Source: Straminergon stramineum
Taxonomy: Eukaryota > Streptophyta > Bryopsida > Hypnales > Calliergonaceae
DNA: 64,000 nt
Assembly (NCBI GenBank): GCA_963920665.1
Contig: OY987273.1
Span: 4,094,501-4,158,500, forward strand
Direction of reading: 5' to 3'
Below the pieces are notes generated by a model. That model saw only the letters and a program-made list of their open reading frames with translations. It did no database searches and was not told where the DNA came from. Numbering within the stretch: position 1 is the stretch's first letter; every line of letters begins with the position of its first letter. Below, piece after piece: positions 1 to 11,506 of the stretch. Both the position numbers and the translations under genes were made by a program.

Positions 1-833
1 AAGCAACAATGGATGCACCTGTAGGCATGGAAATTTAAAAATATAATATGAGAGATTGAAATTGTAGTTTGGTTACAATTGGGAGGTAGAGTAGTATAAT
101 TGAATATTGACATGTGGATGCGGTGCAGTCAAGAATCAGATCTCCTGGACGCTAGTAGCTTCAAGGAGGATTTGAAAGAACCGAGGATCTTTTTCGCGAG
201 CCCCATGCCAGGGCTTCCCATCATCCATGGCCATGTCATCTGGATGGGTGTAGTTCATCAACATGTCATCCCATGCGATGTCGACACCAACCTTCACCAT
301 TGTGGTAGTGCGCTTGAAAGAGAAATTGGATTTCCCTTTCGTGCCCAAGTCCTTCACCACTAGGGTGATTCCAAATTTCTGTGTTTACACAATCATCCAG
401 AATAGGTGTACAATCATGTACAATGCGATGAAAGTAATGCAAGTGAAATTGCCATTTGGAATTGCAAAAATCGAATGTAGTTTACTGTCTTGGTTTTGTC
501 AATAGCCGAGGTCAAGTGCATGCAGTTCATCCCCATCCACTCCTTCTTCACCATGTCATAAGTTTCACACAACCCTGCAATATCCGACTTTGCTTTAGCA
601 CTCCACGAATGGAAGACTATGATGCAGCCGTGGTCTTGGAGATGATTCGAAGCAAAGCTCAAGGCCGATTGCAAAGCTTCATCTCCCACGTCCTCGTTCC
701 AATCTGGCACCTCATATGGCGGAGAAGACAACCCAGGCACGGGCAAGTTCTCCGGGCAGTCAAAGAACATGACATCCACCTCTGGCCTAGCTTTAGGGAC
801 ACCATGGAACATGGATGGTTTCCCTGCCGACAC
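1..833 (-). pseudogene. Accessory gene C-terminal exons: beta-class DNA amino-methyltransferase-like domain
   Basis: Three exons read leftwards. Exon 833-about 504 follows a TAG|GT acceptor and carries VMFFDCPENLP (catalytic-motif position, D codon 759-761) and then DHGCIIVFHSW (near 627). It ends at an ACA|GTAAAC donor. The second exon, about 382-112, carries KDPRFFQILLEA followed by GDLILDCTAST (113-145). The third starts at base 18 after CTACAG and leaves the window. A catalytic-type strand first, a C-terminal KP-like segment and then a GDxxLD motif I match beta-class N4-cytosine/N6-adenine DNA methyltransferases. The canonical DPPY is DCPE here and the FxGxG loop is TAST, so activity is doubtful. 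One frame slip just before GDLILD looks like a single-base deletion. Copy 2 has the same domain at 28.7-29.6 kb. Confidence 0.55.
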
Positions 834-901
834 CTACCAAGGAATAGTGCAATCTATAATGATGATAAATGAACTCAAAGTACAACCATTTGAATGAGAA
901 C

Positions 902-1400
902 TTATGACCGTATTTTCAAATCCAAATGAGACATGCATACCTTGTTCAAGAAGTCCAAGACTTCTTTGTACCATGTCTTTGTCTTGGACTCCATGTCATC
1001 CATGAGGTCGTCAATGGAGATGTTGAGAATCAAATTCTTAGACTTGTCCAACTCATCATCACTGAGAACGATTGCCTTTGTCACATGAGTGATGACCTCC
1101 TCCGTGAGTTGTGAGATGGTGGCCTTCCTCTTCACTCCACTTTGTGATCCAACTTGTAGCTTGGAGCCTTGATCCACCATGGAGGATGTTGGAATTTGGC
1201 CATCACCCAAGGCCTTCTTCTTCCCTTTAGCCTTGGCCTTGGCCTTGTCTTCTTTCTCCATCTCCTTCTCCTTCTTCTCCGCCATCTTGGCAAGTCTCTC
1301 CGCTTCCTTCTTCTCCTTGGTGGTGAGAAGGACTTGAAAACAGGCCTCCTTTTTTCAGTCATTGGCTTCTCTCCTCACAATGGCCCTCCTCTTTTTCTTA
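902..1400 (-). pseudogene. Accessory gene: Lys/Glu-rich linker exon
   Basis: Leftward reading gives a strongly charged stretch rich in Lys and Glu (EKKEKEMEKEDKAKAKAKGK), then a conserved block VKRKATISQLTEEVITHVTK and an acidic tail that includes ILNISIDDLMDDMES. Copy 2 encodes a closely similar protein at 28166-28585 (VKRKATLSQLTKNVITHVTQ), so the block was under protein-level constraint. The basic low-complexity part could be a coiled coil or nuclear-localisation region. It lies just before the methyltransferase-like exons in both copies. I do not recognise a named domain. Confidence 0.5.
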
Positions 1401-1499
1401 TCTGTCATTCCTGCGAACTTGTCCACATTCAAATCTATGGCCCCTTTGCCATCCAACAATGCTCGCAGTTGCACCTCGGACGGATGAGTGAATGCCGGT

Positions 1500-3610
1500 G
1501 CATAGTCCAAGTACCATGCTCCTCCACTGAGGTGAGCCGTTGTAAACGTGCATAGCTAGTTTGCTGAGAACATGTAGTCCCCTAAGCTATGGTCCAACCA
1601 TGACACTAGGAAGGGAGGCAAGTCTTTCCTTTCAATGGCACCCTTCGCTTCGAGCTCATACTTGAAATAGCTGTAGAAAGAAGAATCAATCATTCTAGGC
1701 AATTAGAGACATGACTACAATAATGTAGATGAGCTCAACACATGTAATTGAGTTTCACAACCATCCACATTCTATTACATTCAATGTGATAGAAGTAGAT
1801 GTTTTCAAGGGGTTTATCATGCACACATCAGAATTTAAAGAAAGGAGTTGTTGCCAAACCGATTCCAATCTCATAGGTCTAAAAGTATACCGGTAGAGAA
1901 CCCTCCTAACCACCAAGTTGGACCCCTCAGAATTTGTAAAGGAATCCCCCTTCTTGAAATAATTTCCTCCTTTCAAGTAAGGATGGAATCCTTAGTCCTA
2001 GATCTTCCTCCTCCATCCCTCAATGCACTCTAGCAAGGTTTCTGGTTGGAGTGGGACCTTCATGTCGATCTTGATGTTTTCTTGTCTAACGACCGCCTCA
2101 AAGTACTCCACTGCGGCATCTTTGAGTTGCACAAATTGATGATCCCAATAATTAGTTTCAATCTACCGTGACGAATAAAGAGACATTACAAATTGACACA
2201 TGTTATAATCAATTGTCATAATGAAATCGTAGAAATCAACAAATGAAGTCGGCTAAGACACTTACCCCCGCAAACTAAACACACTTGTTCAAGAAAGGGC
2301 CAAGGTGTGTTTTGGAGATTGGCTTGGCTGGGAACTTCCTTGCATCACGAGATGGGATGGAGGAGTTCCACCACTGCAAGAACTTCACCTTGTGCTCTGT
2401 CATGGTGTTGCACGTGGCCACCATTTGCAATTTTTCTAGTGTCATCTCTGGCACCTCGTTGGAGCTCCAATGCCTCTCCACCTGCATTACCACAAATGAA
2501 TTGAGTCATGTTTATATAGGCAGGTCCGATCCTAGATAATTTATTGGCATGATTTCATGAACATTAAGACTCACCTCTTCAAGGAAGCCCGCCCCGCAAG
2601 CGGGATTGGCCACTATTAGGAACTTGATCATTTTCACATATAACTTCATGTTTTTTTCCTTGGCCCCTACCCTCATGGCATGAGCTGCTCCTTTAGCACT
2701 CTTTTCATCAGTCGGTGTTGTCTCGTGGTATCTTCGAAGCACCGCATCTGCTGCCTGTGCAATCTCTTGTTATGGAGTCCCAAGAAAACATATATTGTGA
2801 AAAAATTGGACGAGCAAGAAGCACAAGAGCACCAAAGAAGATTCCAATTGAGTACTTCACGTATATAGAGAATGTGTATCTCACCTGGAAGACGAATGAG
2901 GTGAAGACCTCAGCTGGCATAGAGTACCATGTCTTCCTCAATGGCATTGCCACACATTTTTTCTTCTCCGATGGCTTGAGCATGTCATTGAACCTTTCCA
3001 TTGGTAGCAAGCCATACTTCTGCACCCGGTACAAAGTATGTACTAGGTTCGTCTTCACATGGGAGTCCTCCGTAGACCTGCATAGTGGTCAAAAGTTCAC
3101 GCTTTGAGTACATCATTTTGCAAGTGTACCAAAACATCAGATTCAGGTTTGAAACTCAGAATGAAATGATACTGGGATTAGTGACCTCACTTGTTGATGT
3201 CGTGCATGACCTGCATGACAATCTCAATTTTGCCTTTGGTGTCCAAAATAATGCTGTCCATTGCACAGTGCCAATCAGGATTTGTAGAATACACTCTAGA
3301 GATGACATTCATCCAGGCCAAGCGTCAATGGTTTCTGTCGTAGACGAAGAACTTCAAGTTCTTGAGGAATTTCAGTGCAGGCTATGAGTCCACGTACTCC
3401 TCAAATGTAGCATTCTTTTCCTTCCAAAGAGGGTCCCATTCATCCATCTCCTACGCTGTGAACTGTGACGTCTCGCCCGCCTCATTCGTGGTGGAAACGT
3501 AGAAGACTGTTGCCCCATCATCGTATCCACATGCAAACTCTTGCTCAAGAAATTGCACGTAGCATGAGAGAGTCGGCCGCACCATTGGCATAGCGACAAG
3601 CCGGCAAAGT
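1500..3610 (-). pseudogene. Accessory gene: central exons, no recognised domain
   Basis: Several short coding segments separated by probable introns read leftwards. Conserved pieces include MVRPTLSCYVQFLEQEFACG (about 3.55 kb), YVSTTNEAGE, KNATFEEYVDS, MKTNLVHTLYRVQKYGLLPM (3058), the segment ending NPACGAGFLEEVSLNVHE (2.6 kb) and VERHWSSNEVPEMTLEKLQM (2.48 kb, after a TAATGCAG acceptor). All have recognisable counterparts at 22.49-23.5 kb and 27.0-27.6 kb on the plus strand, in the same order. Stop codons such as FTA*EMDEWD show this copy is already damaged. I cannot assign a family; no transposase catalytic pattern is visible in it. Confidence 0.5.
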
Positions 3611-3621
3611 GGAATCAGAAA

Positions 3622-3855
3622 TCAGAACATGTGTTCCGACTTCATCCTCAACGCATTGATGGTGGAGATGGAGTCTACTTTTTGCAGCCTCCTTAGGTCA
3701 TCCTCCAACAAGTCTTTCTCCTCTTCGTCTAGCATATCCTCCTCCATTCGATGTCCTTCTTCCTCTACTCCGATTTTAGGTTGGGTAGTGTCATCGGTTC
3801 CTAGTGTCTCCAAAATTCTATCATCTTGAGTTACATTCATAGGTGACACATCCAT
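3622..3855 (-). pseudogene. Accessory gene: acidic exon beginning MDVSPMN
   Basis: An open stretch of 77 codons starts directly after a TTGGCAG acceptor-like site and ends in TGA. It is acidic (EEEGHRMEEDMLDEEEKDLL) and finishes with a predicted helical segment, RRLQKVDSISTINALRMKSE. Copy 2 has the same exon at 22218-22451, with the same acceptor, the same length and mostly conservative changes. That is good evidence that it is coding. The helical tail could mediate oligomerisation; function unknown. Confidence 0.55.
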
Positions 3856-4213
3856 CTGCCAAGGCAACCACAAAAAAGGATGACCAAATATGCATGGATA
3901 GGAATAAATGTACATGAGATATACGAAAGCCAAACTCCACGGCAATGGACCCAATGCATCACTTGAACGACCAATTGAAACAGCACATGTTATAAAATTT
4001 CGAAAGATGTTCAAAATATGGTTTACTCAAAGGTCACACCTAGCAAACACCATAATTTGTAATTATAAATGACATCAAGTCCAGTCAACCCTCAAGAATC
4101 TCAACATCACTCTCTAAGTCTGAAGTCAAAAGAATGATGACCTCTCCATGCCTACCCACACTATCACTACAATCACATTCCTCAAACCAGGGACTAAGGA
4201 TGGACAAGGACGT

Positions 4214-4519
4214 CTATGGCTCTGAGCTATATTCGGTATCAAAACTCTTAGAGGAAAACTCCACCCGCATGCGTTTGCGAGTATATCCTACAATTAGGTG
4301 ACCCGGCCAATTGGTATTTTGACTAAGCTTCGTTTCTTGAGAAGCCCAAGGTGGAAGAGAATCACCATTTCTAATATTTTGAGCCCTTACCAAATCCTCC
4401 TCATCGCCCCCTTCATCTTCGGAGTCACTTGATCCATGGATGTCTTCATCCACGGGAGTTTTCGGCTCGGATTGCACTCCAACGTCTTCCTCTGTGCCAG
4501 GTGTCACTGAATTCACCAA
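4214..4519 (-). pseudogene. Accessory gene: upstream acidic exon
   Basis: A 101-codon leftward open stretch is rich in Asp, Glu and Ser (GSSDSEDEGGDEEDL) and ends with QNTNWPGHLIVGYTRKRMRV and a short tail. The related stretch in copy 2 (about 21.6-21.85 kb) keeps the NTNWP..H motif and the acidic run but is frameshifted. The non-coding 3' flank (a block ending near 4085) is also shared between copies, which ties this exon to the element. No known domain is recognised. Confidence 0.4.
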
Positions 4520-4559
4520 GCTAGATGGTAATCCAATAGTTCCTTCAAAAACCTGAAAC

Positions 4560-6090
4560 CAAAATGACGAAAGATAAGATCAATTCCCACAGTCAAGTTG
4601 GATCCGACTGAACCTTTGGGCGTGTCTGCTCGACCCCCCAAAAGTGGGACTCCAAACTATTGGGATTGAATTGACAACATTTTTGACCAACTTGAAACTA
4701 GAATGCAAGGGCAGGGAAAAGAGCTCTTACGATCAAGGGCTGGACCTCTTCCACAGCGACAGGAGTCCCGCATTCCTTTCAAAGCAAATTGGGACATAGA
4801 CAGAGCCCATGGTGAGGGCACCGCGAGGCCGTCACCTCCAATGCGACCCCTCTCACCGTGAACCGTGAGTCCCAATGGCGAACCAAAATTCCTTAAGGTC
4901 TTAAGAATGCTTTAAATTCTACAACCAAGATTCCAACGTCAATTTCGTGCTCAGGGAATGGGCATGAATTCGAACCCTCTGATTGCCGCCGAGCTTGCAT
5001 GTCCACAATGTTGGCGTCGCTTCCACGTCCGTCACGTCATCTTTTGCGCGGCTTCGTGTTGCTCGCTTCCCAAGCATGCTCTCCTCCCTCTGCGCTCGTG
5101 TCATGGCGGACGCCCCATGAGAATTTAGCAACAACTCACACACTCCTTCAAATTTGGGATTCGGAATTTTAGAGGGGGAGGGTGGTCGCGTCCAGGAGGC
5201 GGTGCTCGGCGTGGTGCAGGGGATGGAAAGTACCAATGGAGGGGAGGATGAGGTGGCGAGGAGCCCCAAATTAGCAAGAGGAGGGAGGGATGGGCGGGCG
5301 GTCTATGCCGCAGTCGACTTCGGCGCGCTTCACCCAAGCGAGAGGAATCAGTGCAAGTGGAGGGGAAGGCGGAGAGGGTTGGCTGATCCGCCCCCCTTTT
5401 TTCTAATTCCCATATCTCTCCACCACCACCCTCACTGGATTTACAAAGGGCATGCACTTCGCAAAATGTCGACCTCTCCGACAATGTGATTGAGGAAATG
5501 TGGCCATGCAAAACTATCACCATGCACGCGGTGGTTGTGACTACACGGTCACCCGCGGGGCTTTATCTGGGCTTCGACGTGCTTAGACTAGAAAATGGAA
5601 GACATTTTTAATCTACGTATCTCATGCATGTTAAAGGTCTATGATGTTTCTATCTTTGCCAATTCTACAAAGTAATCCTACTTGTTGATCTTTAGTCCTT
5701 AATTCCACGGCCCTTATTCCTTTATTTTTTATATGCCGAATTTCAGGGAATAAGAGCAGGATTCGTAACCATAAAAACGGCTTGCTACTTCTATATAATC
5801 AAAGTCTACGTTTCTTCCCAAAAGCCTTCCGCTCGCGACGGAGACTAATCACTTGTTTCTCTCAGGGGATCCACGGTTCACCGCAAATTGTGTTTTATGG
5901 ATAATTGACTACCCCTACAAGATCTCTTGTTTTCCTAATTGTTCAATTTTGCAAACACATTGGACACACTGATTTCTGGAATCATATACCTCCTTTGCAC
6001 AAGAGAAAATGGAGAATGTCAATTGGGACTAGAAGAATGAAATACCAAAAATGGAATTAATACTCATAATGGCGTCGGAGTTGTCTTCTT
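4560..6090. other. Interior of element copy 1 with a GC-rich tract at 5000-5540
   Basis: No convincing gene is seen here. Bases 5000-5540 are strongly GC-rich and CpG-rich compared with the AT-rich surroundings, with purine runs such as GGAGGGGAGGATGAGG on the plus strand. Open frames exist on both strands (for example 5154-5489 plus and 5125-5523 minus), but they overlap each other and look composition-driven. The tract lies between exons of the leftward accessory gene, so it may be an intron, a 5' leader or a promoter-proximal CpG-rich segment. I cannot choose between these. Confidence 0.3.
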
Positions 6091-6097
6091 CTTTCTT

Positions 6098-6415
6098 CTA
6101 GTTGGCACTTGATTCCTCTAGCATGGCTTGACTTCCAACATCATTTTTTGGTGCGGGGCCATCCTCTCCACTAGCAAAGCGAAGGGACTTCCTTGGCTCT
6201 CCAGGTGTAGACTGAGAAGTCCTAGACACTACCTTCTTCTTGTTCATCCTAGACTTCTTGAGAGCCTTAGAAGATGAGAAATAAAAAGTACGACGCCTCT
6301 TTCTACTCCTCATGTCAATCAATGCAGGCTCCACTCTCCGGGTGTTTATAAGCATGGGGTGAATGAAGTTGACATAAGGCCTCCCTCTCCTCTACACAAG
6401 GTACGTGAGACAAAC
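6098..6415 (-). pseudogene. Probable first coding exon of the accessory gene (basic N-terminus)
   Basis: Leftward reading from an acceptor-like TTGTGTAG near 6400 gives RPYVNFIHPML, then MLINTRRVEPALIDMRSRK and a very basic run (RKRRRTFYFSSSKALKKS) that looks like a nuclear-localisation signal, ending TAG at 6098. Decayed sequence at about 18290-18640 on the plus strand aligns with it (for example around the block AAGTCTAGGATGA), at a similar distance from the transposase start (about 630 here, 740 there). That places it as the first gene piece on the accessory side of the divergent pair. The exact start and splicing are uncertain. Confidence 0.4.
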
Positions 6416-6984
6416 AAAATAAAACTGGAGTAAGCATGATGTCACAATAGACTTATCAAATAGTCCAAGGTCTTCTACAGTTTTCCCTAGGCATGGGACA
6501 TTAGGATGTGAATTCCATTAAATAATTTCTTCCTTGTTGCCGTTGAGGATGTTAACTCCACTTCATGGTACACCTTTGAATGCGTTAGGAAAGGGCAATT
6601 AAATGAAACTGGAGGTTTGAAGAACACACACCAAAATTAACTTTGCCCAACTTCCAATGTCAAGGGGCAGCAACTCTAGCATGTATTGAGAGGATTGTCG
6701 GAATTCAATGCTCAGGCCGTTTCAATGCTTCCACAATCCCCAACACGTAATAAATGAAACTTGAGATGGCGATGCACAAATTACGATTTCCTATGGCAGT
6801 TGATTCTCTTGCTCCATTAAGGAGAAAATTAACAAACTCACTGCAATTCACTATTTGCTCACCTAAATTTAATTTTCTTGAAAATAGAATATACATAAGG
6901 CGACAAAATTTGTGTTGCCTTCACTATTTTCAAAGTTGCGGTCCCTTTAGAATTCCAACCACCTCTTGACCTTGCTTTGTGAGG
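6416..6984. promoter_or_regulatory. Shared upstream region between the two divergent element genes
   Basis: About 570 AT-rich bases without a plausible gene separate the leftward accessory gene from the transposase start at 6985. Both genes would have to be transcribed away from here, so it is the likely bidirectional promoter or leader region. No TATA box or initiator can be assigned with confidence. Inference from gene orientation only. Confidence 0.3.
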
Positions 6985-9900
6985 ATGGCTTGTGTTCGAG
7001 TGCATGGTCAAGATGTTCCACTGGTGTTTCCTGTAGACGAGGGAGAACGTGCCAAAGTCATGAGTCACCTCCTACACGTTCGCTTTCGATTTGTAGAGTC
7101 CTCCATCTACATTGAAGAGGAAAAGTTGTCCTAGTTAGGTGAATTGGTGCAATCCATTTCGGTTGTCAAGAGTCTAGATGGAGATGGCCATTGTTGGTAC
7201 CTAGTCCCCAGGAACTATAGGGCTTATGGTCTTCCGCTCTCCATGCTAGGGGTTTCAACGGAAATTTGGAGTCGACAGTCGGATAACTCCACAATCAACA
7301 TGCTGTATATTGCACGCAACATGTCATCCAGTCCACCTCATGTAGTCTTCCTAGTGCTACCCGACAATAAAATTTTACGGTCAATCAAGGTAGAGAAACT
7401 AGAATCCATCATAGAATTGTCTAGTGAATCGGAAGGGGAGTCACCTAATGTGATGCTTGAAAAGCAACAACGCTCAATCCCTTTTGAGTCGAGGGAAAAG
7501 GCTTCTACACACTCAGAACCAAACACCCTCTCCAATAGTCCAACCCCATCTCTATTGTCACATCCTCCAGTGCCCCCATCTCCGACTCACCAAGTCAGTA
7601 CAATGGAGTGCTTGAAGAGATTGGCGATTGTGCGCCGTTCTCGGAATGAACTATCCAACAAGGATGTTGATGCCGTGAAACACCATCGTGTGCAATACTT
7701 GCCCACACATTTCAATGGCGACGTCATCTTCGAATTGCCTCCGTGTTGATCCGCATCCTCTTCCTCGGCGGCCAAGAACCTCAAGGGAATGGACAGGCGG
7801 TACGACAGACACCCGTGGTGTAAGTTGATGACCACGAACATTCACAACTCCCACAACCTCAAGTTCCGTAAGTTATACTACACTGGACACCTTGCTTGTC
7901 AAAATCTTGCCTATGATTATATAAAAAGGGCTTCCAAAATGAACGAAACAGAGTGGACCGGTTACACAATCTGTCCTTTCACTAAAGGAGGGAGTCCTCC
8001 CAATGATTGTACTCTAGTATGCAAAGTTTGCAAGAGCACACCCTTGTGCTTGAATACAAGTGATGCTAGAATATACTACATATATTGCGAAAATGAAAAA
8101 ATGATTAGGGCCGCTATACACTTCGAAGATCATACGCACCCTATAGCGAAGGGCATGTACAGAGATTCCACAGAGAAAATCTCGGGACTCATTGCATAGC
8201 AGGTGGCCAAAACGCCCACAACCACCAACTCTGCAATTGCGCTCTCCGCTAGCAAAGAGTTCCTCACGAACTATTTGTTTTACAATGGAGAGGGGAAGAA
8301 AGAGATGTTGAAGGGAGAGGAACTAGAGGAAGTCATGGATTGATTCCAATATCTTAGCAGTCCGAACATTAGGAATGTCATATCATCGTTTCACTCCAAC
8401 AACAAGGGAGGGGTCATCGACAACATCATGACAATGAAGAAAGAGTCAAAGTTCGAGTTCATACATGATAGTGTCTTCCGAGGACAGGGAAGGGAGAAGG
8501 TCTACCTCTTCAAAATGCTCACAGAAGGACCCGGAAGTGGAGTGGACCTCGTCAAACAAATGCAACTTGGAGGGGATTTACAAAACGCATGGATAATGTT
8601 TGACCACGTCAGACGTGTCAACGAGTGGAGTACCATGGCATGCCACGTGTATGATGCGGAGTACAAAAAAGTCATGACCGTGGCCACCTGCGATATGCAA
8701 TCAGAGAATACGGAGATCCAAGTCCAGTTTTGGAGATCTCTAAACACGGTCATGGCAAGACACGGAGTGGAGCACACTAACTTCAAAGAATTCATAGCAG
8801 ATAGCACAATGGCCAATTGGAATGCGGCACGGATTGTCTACGGAAGTGGGTCGCCCGATGAGAAAATGGAGAATCGCGAGAGGACGTGTTTGCTGCATTG
8901 GAGTAGTTCGCTCCACAAGCATACCCAGAAGCACATCAAGGAAGCATTCCAACAACAACACATTACCCTTTGCAAACAATACAAAGAATCAAAGACTATC
9001 GAAGAAGCAGAGATGCGGTACCTCGCAATTCGATCCTGGTGGTTGTCGTCGGGTGCTGCAAGTGAAGAAGACCTTCATCACTTGGACCACTGGCTAGCGT
9101 TCTAGCATTTTTGATACCTACAGTGGGGAGGCTTCATAACTATGGTAAGTGACCTCCTAAGTTGATTTTGGAGTATCCATCCTCCTGTATTTAAAGCGGT
9201 TGTTGAAAAATAGAGGTGTATCCTCCAAACTTAGAGGCATGTACATGGTGACTTTGATTGAGAATATTCTAGTAGGAATTACTTTAAACTTTTACGAAAT
9301 TATTGATGAGCATATGAAGATGGACCCAAATGAGCAGTTCAAGGATAGGGACCCTAGACCTTAGTCAGATCTGACTGAAGGTTCTAGTCTCCCAAATGTT
9401 ACTCTTTTTTTAAAGACTCCCACTCATGAGGGAGCTCTTGGACCCCCTCCTGAAAATCTCATGTTAGTCTTTTTCCTTCCAAGTAGACATCTCGTGTAAT
9501 ACTCATTCGTAGAGAAAAGAATCTCTTTTGTATTTTTACATTCACAAACGTCTTGCTCTCTAAGCAAATGAGGTTCATACATTTGCAATGAGTCCAGGAT
9601 GATCACATGGGCTATTAACCCTCGAATATGAAATTGGATGTCCTCACTCATGTGTTATGGATGGATGGATCTGTAGAAATTGAGTTTGGAGGAGATGACC
9701 GACCTACCTTTCTGCAATTTGTCCAAAACGGTTCACAACAAATGGCTTCAAATGTCGGAAAAGCGAGGAAACAACCTCTTTGACGCAACTTGCGATGATA
9801 GCATTCGTGCATGGATGCAGATGACCAACTATCGGGCATACCTCAGAGGACATGCATCTAGATCAGGGCCGTCCAAGGGGAGCTCAAACTCAGAGCTGCG

Positions 9901-11064
9901 AGACGAAGTGGATGTCCCAAGAAAATCGCAGAAGCGTTGAACACGTTGCCTGGAGCAGAGGGGGTGGGAACAAGAATACCACACTTGGAAGGAGAGGAAA
10001 TCTTTGGGAGCACGAAGAGGAAGTTGGACATACCCATCGGTAATGCCGGAGATTCACATAGACCGAACAAAGTGAACTTCTCTCAGCCACGTGTGAGAAC
10101 CAGGTCCACAATGGCTTCTCTTCAATCTTTGGAGGGTCCAAGTGAACAACCTCAAACCTAGAACCCTAAACATGTCACTACGACATTTGAAAGTGACTAT
10201 GACACCTCCAAGTGGCATATTGCTAGGATCAGCCACAAGTCCAATGCAAAATGCCATACTCAACAACAGACCACCAACATGAGGTGCACCTCCAAAATCA
10301 CAAGGGGAAGGAAGGGAACACCAGCTCCAACCTATCGGGGCCGAAAAGAAGATTATGGGAGCAAGCGAGAGGTGGTGGTCGACTTTTGGTTCTGTTGGGA
10401 TGACCTTGAATGATGTGTAAAGGGTATGGAAAGGAAGTGGGTCATTGACTGGCCTGAGGTACCAGAGGTGTGGCCCGTTCTCAGTGGGGCCAACCTCAAT
10501 AGGGAGGAGACTCTGCTGCTGCAACATGTAGGCTTCCACCTTCAGGAAAGGCCGACATTGTCCCCACGGCGACTCTTCACCATGTCGAAAGTTTTCCAAA
10601 CTGTCTCGTACAACCAACCAACGCCCAAGAACCCAGATGCATATCCAACGGTTAGGAACAACCAAACCATTCGGAGGATAGCCAATGCACCCACTACGGA
10701 ACAACGCAACAAGTGGGAAAGTGTAGCAAATGTTAAAGGACAAATAGTAGGAATCACCTTGCTCCCATTTCCAGGCCTTGGTGCAATAGTGGCGCTTGAG
10801 ACAAGGATAAACCCTAACAAAAACATCTATCGAATTACAGTGGGTATGTTCCCCACGTGCACATGCCTAGACTTTGGGAATATGGTTGTTTTAGCTATTG
10901 GAGGTCGACAGCAATACGTGAATTGCAAACACCTATACTATTTGTATAGGTACTTCTGCAAGATGGACATCCATGAAGATAAGTTCATGCATGCATCTAG
11001 TTATAGCTTCAATGAACTGAAGGTACTCCTAGTTCGAGCAGGAATCATTATAGTTCCAGAATAG
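6985..11064 (+). pseudogene. MULE-like transposase with zinc-binding N-terminal region and SWIM finger
   Basis: About 1,360 codons starting MACVRVHGQDVPLVFPVDEG. Order: a conserved N-terminal region (6985-7740) with Ser/Pro-rich linker; a Cys/His region at 7789-8190 (VCKVCKSTPLC ... HFEDHTHPIA), like the WRKY/GCM-type fingers of MULE transposases; a DDE core with D at 8602 (IMFDHVRRV) and D at 8800 (FIADSTMANWNAAR), followed by RSWWLSSGAASE; and a SWIM finger (C at 10858 and 10864, C at 10924, H at 10930). SWIM plus an MULE core is typical of this superfamily. Stops at 7132, 7747, 8197, 8341, 9103 and 9112, and slips near 9.24 and 9.93 kb, make it defective. Many stops fit TGG to TAG/TGA or CGA to TGA change. 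The start is chosen because the minus-strand copy at 17552 begins with the same MAC sequence. Confidence 0.75.
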
Positions 11065-11284
11065 ACATGTCTACATTTATCCACATACTTCAATTACATA
11101 GTATTCATGTGCATATATTGTGATTGAAATCATTTGTAGTATATAGAGGGAAAAGGTTAATTCATTTCTTATTTATAGAAGCATGTTTCATAAGTGAAGT
11201 GCGTTGTTGCCAATTCATAGAAATGACTATATTTCCAAGTCTTTTTCCTAGTTTCAAAACATCTTCATAGTCTTTTTACTTCCA

Positions 11285-11506
11285 ATGTGTTCCCATTCAT
11301 TTTCCCATTTCCTTAATTTATGTTTTTATTTTATTTCTCTATCCCTAGTTTTCTTTTCCCCATTTTTGTTCCTTCTCCCATTTCTCCCTTCATTCCCCAT
11401 TTTTTTTCCTTTTCCCATTTTTTTTTCTTTCTCCATTTTTTCCCTTTCCTCATTCCTTGGATTCCTCTTTTTTTTTCCTTTTCACATTTTGTTTATCTTC
11501 TCCATT
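11285..11506. repeat. Pyrimidine-rich low-complexity tract
   Basis: A long run of T and C with repeated CCCATTTT and TTTTCC words follows the transposase stop. It gives spurious Phe/Ser/Leu-rich open frames that I do not treat as genes. It belongs to the 3' flank of element copy 1. The corresponding flank at 42.4 kb (minus sense) is also T-rich, but less extreme. Confidence 0.6.

Noticed and set aside
725..759. SSPPYEVPDW in the methyltransferase-like exon as the catalytic SPPY motif
   Set aside because: Its position after the predicted loop does not fit motif IV, which should end the preceding beta strand (FFDCPENLP), and copy 2 has SLLL at this place.
1169..1555. Leu/Phe-rich plus-strand frame of 128 codons
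   Set aside because: It is the antisense of the Lys/Glu-rich exon that is conserved in copy 2; Leu and Phe codons mirror the Lys and Glu codons.
9362..9396. Near-palindrome around AGTCAGATCTGACT as an operator-like site
   Set aside because: It is short and lies in the decayed transposase coding region; such palindromes are expected by chance in 64 kb.
10054..10743. 229-codon open frame on the minus strand
   Set aside because: It lies antisense to the transposase, whose protein sequence is matched by a second copy at 42.6-43.1 kb. The minus frame has no support.
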